From positions 1 through 8,775 of the forward strand of contig JAFBAD010000098.1 of NCBI GenBank assembly GCA_019247975.1: 8,775 nucleotides of DNA. Reading direction: 5' to 3'. Under the pieces are notes generated by a model. That model did not search any database and was not told the DNA's origin. It saw nothing but the letters and a program-made list of their open reading frames with translations. The stretch comes from Acidimicrobiia bacterium (GTDB lineage: Bacteria > Actinomycetota > Acidimicrobiia > Acidimicrobiales > Iamiaceae). Each line of letters begins with the position of its first letter. The first letter of the stretch is position 1. Below, piece by piece: positions 6,463-8,775 of the stretch. The translations under genes and the position numbers were made by a program.

Positions 6463-6675
6463 CTACTGCTTCTGCTTGCGCTGGCCGTAGCGCCGCTCGA
6501 AGCGGTCGATGCGGCCACCGGTGTCCACCAGCTTCTGACGGCCCGTGTAGAACGGGTGGCACTCGTTGCACAGCTCGACCGACAGCGAGGGAACGGTCGA
6601 GCGGGTCGTGAACGTGTTGCCGCAGGAGCAGCGGACCTGCGTCTCGACGTAGTCGGGATGGGTGTCGGTCTTCAT
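6463..6675 (-). CDS. rpmE: 50S ribosomal protein L31, zinc-binding type
   Basis: The 70-aa product is bacterial L31, which sits at the ribosomal subunit interface near 5S rRNA. It begins MKTDTHPDYVETQVRCSCGN and contains the diagnostic CHPFYTGRQKLVDTGGRIDR block (39-58). Cysteines 16, 18, 36 and 39 make this the zinc-binding (C+) form, so a zinc-free paralog for zinc starvation may exist elsewhere. The frame is open 30 nt further upstream, but ATG 6675 matches the family N-terminus and has GGAG 5 nt before it. It lies 68 nt after the rho stop, a common rho-rpmE arrangement, and 30 nt before the unrecognised 332-aa gene. The C-terminal FERRYGQRKQKQ is a normal basic tail. Confidence 0.97.
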   Translation of the reverse strand: MKTDTHPDYVETQVRCSCGNTFTTRSTVPSLSVELCNECHPFYTGRQKLVDTGGRIDRFERRYGQRKQKQ

Positions 6676-6743
6676 GGGGGCTCCAGTGTGGCGATCTTCT
6701 GGCATCTATGACAACCGCGGCCTATTCCGGGCCGCCCAGACGA

Positions 6744-8474
6744 TCAGGCCGGTGTCTGGGCCTTCGCGATCTCGGTCAGGAAGGCGTCGTTCGACTTGAA
6801 CGACTTCATGCGGTCGATGAGGAGCTCGAGGCCGGCGGCGTTGCTGCCGCCCTCGTCGCCCTTCAGGCCGGAGAGGACCCTGCGCAGCTTCCAGACCTGC
6901 TGCAGCTGCTTGCGCTCGAAGAGCAGCTCCTCGTGCCGGGTCGAGGACGCCTCGACGTCGATGGCTGGATAGATCCGCCGGTCGGCCATGCGCCGGTCGA
7001 GCTTGAGCTCCATGTTCCCGGTGCCCTTGAACTCCTCGAAGATGACCTCGTCCATGCGGGACCCGGTCTCGACGAGCGCGGTCGCGAGGATCGTCAGCGA
7101 GCCGCCTTCCTCGACGTTGCGGGCCGCCCCGAAGAACTTCTTCGGCGGGTACAGGGCGCCGGTGTCGATGCCGCCCGACATGATCCGGCCCGTCGCCGGG
7201 GCGGAGAGGTTGTAGGCCCGGGCGAGGCGGGTGATGCCGTCGAGGATGATGACGACGTCCTGGCCCTCCTCGACCATGCGCTTGGCCCGCTCGAGGACCA
7301 GCTCGGCCACGTGGGTGTGCTCCTCGCTCGGGCGGTCGAAGGTGGACGCAGCCACCTCACCCTTGAGCAGCCACCGGCGCATGTCGGTGACCTCCTCGGG
7401 CCGCTCGTCGACCAGCAGCACGATGAGCTTGGCCTCGGGGTTGTTCACCTCGATCGAGCGGGCGATCTGCTTCATCACCGTGGTCTTGCCCGCCTTCGGC
7501 GGCGACACGATCAGGCCGCGCTGGCCCTTGCCGATGGGGGCGACGAGGTCGACGATCCGGGCGGTCATGTTGTTCGGGTCGTCGGCCAGCTCGAGGTTGA
7601 GCCGCGAGTCCGGGAACAGCGGCGTGAGATCCTCGAACCTCGGCCGGGGCTTCGCCTCGTCGGGAGCGGCGCCGTTGATCGTGTCGATCTGCAGCAGGGC
7701 CGGGTTCTTCTCGTTGCGGCTCGCGGCACGGCTCTTCCCGCTCAGGTGATCGCCCTTGCGCAGCCCGAACTGGCGCACCTGCTTCACCGACACGTACACG
7801 TCGTCCTTCGACGGCAGGTACCCGTGCAGGCGCAGGAAGCCGTAGCCCTCGTCGCGGAGGTCGAGCAGCCCATCGACGTCGATCGGCTCGCTCTGGTTCG
7901 TCTCCTCCTGCGACGACCGGTCACGGTCGCCACCACGGCCCCGACGGCGCCGACGGCGGTTGCCGGGCTCGGCGTCGTCGCCGCCGCGACCACCGTCTTG
8001 ATTGCGATTGGCGTCCTGACTGCGGTTGGCGTCCTGGTCGCGGTTGCCGTCGCCACTCCGGGCCTCGGGTCGTTGGTTGTGGGTGTCGGGCTCGTCGTGC
8101 GCAGGCTCGTCCCTGGCGGGCTCGTCGTTGCGCCGGTCGGTCGGGCCGTCGGCCTCGTCCGTGTCGTCGGCGTCATCCGCGTCGTCGGCCTCGCCCTCGT
8201 CGCTCGGCTGGGGGGCCGGCGCTGCGGCACCGTTCCTCGCCGCAGGCTTGGAGGCCGGCTTCGGGGCGGGCTGGGCCGCCGGCTCCTCGTCGGCCGGTCC
8301 GCCGTCGCCGCTGCCCGCGCCGGCGTCCGCGCCCACGCCGGCGAGGCGGAGGATCAGGTCGACGATGTCGGCCTTGCGGGCGCGCGACGGCGGCTTCTGG
8401 CCGAGAGACTCGGCGATCTGGGAGAGCTCGTCACGGTCCTTGCGCTCGAGGACGGACGGATCGAAGCCGCTCAT
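6744..8474 (-). CDS. rho: Transcription termination factor Rho with long N-terminal insertion
   Basis: Rho is the hexameric RNA-dependent ATPase/translocase that ends transcription at Rho-dependent sites. The 576-aa product far exceeds the ~420 aa of the E. coli protein because of an insertion at about 46-197. Order: helical Rho_N domain (1-45); low-complexity insertion with an acidic part (ADDADDADDTDEAD), DEP repeats, NRxQDA repeats and an Arg-rich stretch (RRRRRRGRGG); cold-shock-like RNA-binding domain (about 198-265, with DEGYGFLR and VYVSVKQVRQFGLRKGD); and the RecA-like motor. The motor has Walker A SPPKAGKTT (324-332), DERPEEVTDM (356-365), Walker B VVIILDGITRLARAYN (407-422), Q-loop region ATGRIMSGGIDTGALYPPKK (427-446) and GTGNMELKLDR (484-494). 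I chose ATG 8474 because GAGG lies ~8 nt upstream and the family N-terminus starts there. An in-frame ATG at 8561 would add 29 residues. Confidence 0.97.
   Translation of the reverse strand: MSGFDPSVLERKDRDELSQIAESLGQKPPSRARKADIVDLILRLAGVGADAGAGSGDGGPADEEPAAQPAPKPASKPAARNGAAAPAPQPSDEGEADDADDADDTDEADGPTDRRNDEPARDEPAHDEPDTHNQRPEARSGDGNRDQDANRSQDANRNQDGGRGGDDAEPGNRRRRRRGRGGDRDRSSQEETNQSEPIDVDGLLDLRDEGYGFLRLHGYLPSKDDVYVSVKQVRQFGLRKGDHLSGKSRAASRNEKNPALLQIDTINGAAPDEAKPRPRFEDLTPLFPDSRLNLELADDPNNMTARIVDLVAPIGKGQRGLIVSPPKAGKTTVMKQIARSIEVNNPEAKLIVLLVDERPEEVTDMRRWLLKGEVAASTFDRPSEEHTHVAELVLERAKRMVEEGQDVVIILDGITRLARAYNLSAPATGRIMSGGIDTGALYPPKKFFGAARNVEEGGSLTILATALVETGSRMDEVIFEEFKGTGNMELKLDRRMADRRIYPAIDVEASSTRHEELLFERKQLQQVWKLRRVLSGLKGDEGGSNAAGLELLIDRMKSFKSNDAFLTEIAKAQTPA
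7992..8045 (-). repeat. Three tandem 18-bp units inside the rho insertion
   Basis: Units 8028-8045, 8010-8027 and 7992-8009 encode NRDQDA, NRSQDA and NRNQDG on the minus strand. The first two differ mainly at the third codon; the third has drifted to AT-richer synonymous codons (AAT, CAA, GGT). The period is a multiple of three, so copy-number change would keep the frame. The array sits in the disordered region of Rho (about residues 144-161). Confidence 0.85.
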
Positions 8475-8648
8475 GGGGAGACCTCGTTTCGGAATGCGAG
8501 AGGCATGGCTGCAGGAGACAGGGTGGAGGACGCCACCGCGGCGCAGGCCAGCGATGAGCATCGGGTTCCCTCAGGGACTCCTCGACGGTCGGGGACGACC
8601 GGTCAGGAGGAACGTCGGCAGTCTAGACCGCTTCTCCAGCGCTCCGGT
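8475..8648 (-). promoter_or_regulatory. Promoter and ~140-nt leader of rho
   Basis: This 174-nt gap lies between the probable end of the upstream gene and the rho ATG. The best -10 hexamer on the minus strand is TAGACT (complement of 8620-8625, within the palindrome GTCTAGAC). It predicts a start near 8613 and a leader of about 138 nt. TTGAAC occurs upstream but with a 21-nt spacer, too long for a standard -35. The leader contains a perfect 6-bp hairpin with a 4-nt loop (8586-8601) and a small TCCC/GGGA hairpin just before an in-frame ATG at 8561 that has its own GAGGG. rho genes often control themselves through the leader; whether this one does is inference. Confidence 0.4.
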
Positions 8649-8775
8649 TCAACCACTGACCGTGGTCGGGTGCAGAAGCCGGCCCATCAGCTCGTGCCCC
8701 GGCACCGGTCGGCAGGCCGCGGTCCCGGGCTCGCTGTAGGTCCCGCCGGGACCGGCGGAGCCGCTGTCGACGAGC
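8649..8775 (-). CDS. Probable C-terminal end of an upstream gene (partial)
   Basis: One minus-strand frame is open from the window edge (8774) to TGA at 8649-8651, giving 41 residues. It begins LVDSGSAGPGGTYSEPGTAA and continues CRPVPGHELMGRLLHPTTVS. Its third positions are almost all G or C, clearly more than the other two minus-strand frames over the same stretch, which is why I read it as coding. The family is not recognisable from this tail. The 174-nt gap and a good -10 hexamer downstream of its stop suggest that rho is transcribed independently of it. It could also be chance open frame in GC-rich DNA. Confidence 0.4.
   Translation of the reverse strand, partial: LVDSGSAGPGGTYSEPGTAACRPVPGHELMGRLLHPTTVSG

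Noticed and set aside
3716..6490. A 924-codon open frame on the plus strand
   Set aside because: It runs antisense through prmC, prfA and the two unrecognised genes. Its translation is Arg/Ser/Pro/Ala-rich low complexity typical of GC-rich shadow frames, with no family motif.
6676..6713. A promoter for rpmE from TTGTCA (minus strand, complement of 6707-6712)
   Set aside because: The -35-like hexamer is good, but the position 16-18 nt downstream has only a poor -10 match, and the start would fall in the ribosome-binding site.
6735..6760. 7-bp inverted repeat (CCCAGAC / GTCTGGG) across the rho stop codon, as a terminator
   Set aside because: The loop is 12 nt, the stem short, and no U-tract follows in the minus-strand transcript. 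rpmE follows closely, so termination here is not supported.
8604..8612. Strong plus-strand AGGAGG as a ribosome-binding site
   Set aside because: No start codon in a sustained coding frame follows at a suitable distance; the stretch is the rho leader read backwards.
8026..8739. A 237-codon plus-strand open frame over the rho 5' end
   Set aside because: It is a mirror of the low-complexity Rho insertion (Ser/Ala/Pro-rich) and continues across the rho leader. No homology signature is visible.

Overview
The window reads as a piece of a very GC-rich actinobacterial chromosome. GC-biased third codon positions, GTG starts, a Rho with a long extra N-terminal domain, a mycobacterial-type thiolase-like protein and candidate leaderless promoters all point that way. 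The gene order rho-rpmE-...-prfA-prmC, with a Sua5 gene nearby, is the usual actinobacterial arrangement. A lineage such as Acidimicrobiia is possible but cannot be fixed from the sequence alone.

Layout. The left edge (to 1078, + strand) holds the C-terminal part of a thiolase-like acetyl-CoA acetyltransferase. Convergent with it, on the minus strand, are a 57-aa two-helix membrane protein (1085-1258) and the Sua5/YrdC threonylcarbamoyl-AMP synthase (1266-1874). A 23-bp gap separates sua5 from a divergent MFS transporter (1898-3082, +). The gap holds two oppositely facing, overlapping -10 hexamers placed so that both mRNAs would be leaderless. The transporter converges on prmC, and a 49-nt inverted repeat covers the end of prmC.

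The rest is a minus-strand housekeeping cluster, in transcription order: rho (start 8474), rpmE (start 6675), an unrecognised 332-aa gene (start 6432), a near-perfect 54-nt palindrome, an unrecognised 111-aa coiled-coil-like gene (start 5366), prfA (start 5038) and prmC (start 3977, 4-nt overlap with prfA). The end of another minus-strand gene probably lies at 8649-8775. It is followed by the promoter and leader of rho.

How the genes work together. The cluster joins transcription termination (Rho), a zinc-type ribosomal protein (L31), translation termination (RF1) and the enzyme that methylates the GGQ glutamine of RF1 (PrmC). Sua5 adds the t6A precursor step for ANN-decoding tRNAs. The MFS gene appears to sit inside what is elsewhere a continuous prmC-sua5 neighbourhood, which would explain why sua5 has its own start signal.

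I see no CRISPR array, insertion sequence, tRNA or rRNA gene, toxin-antitoxin pair or defence system. The items most worth following are the shared promoter, the two gene-end palindromes and the two unrecognised genes inside the rho-prfA cluster.
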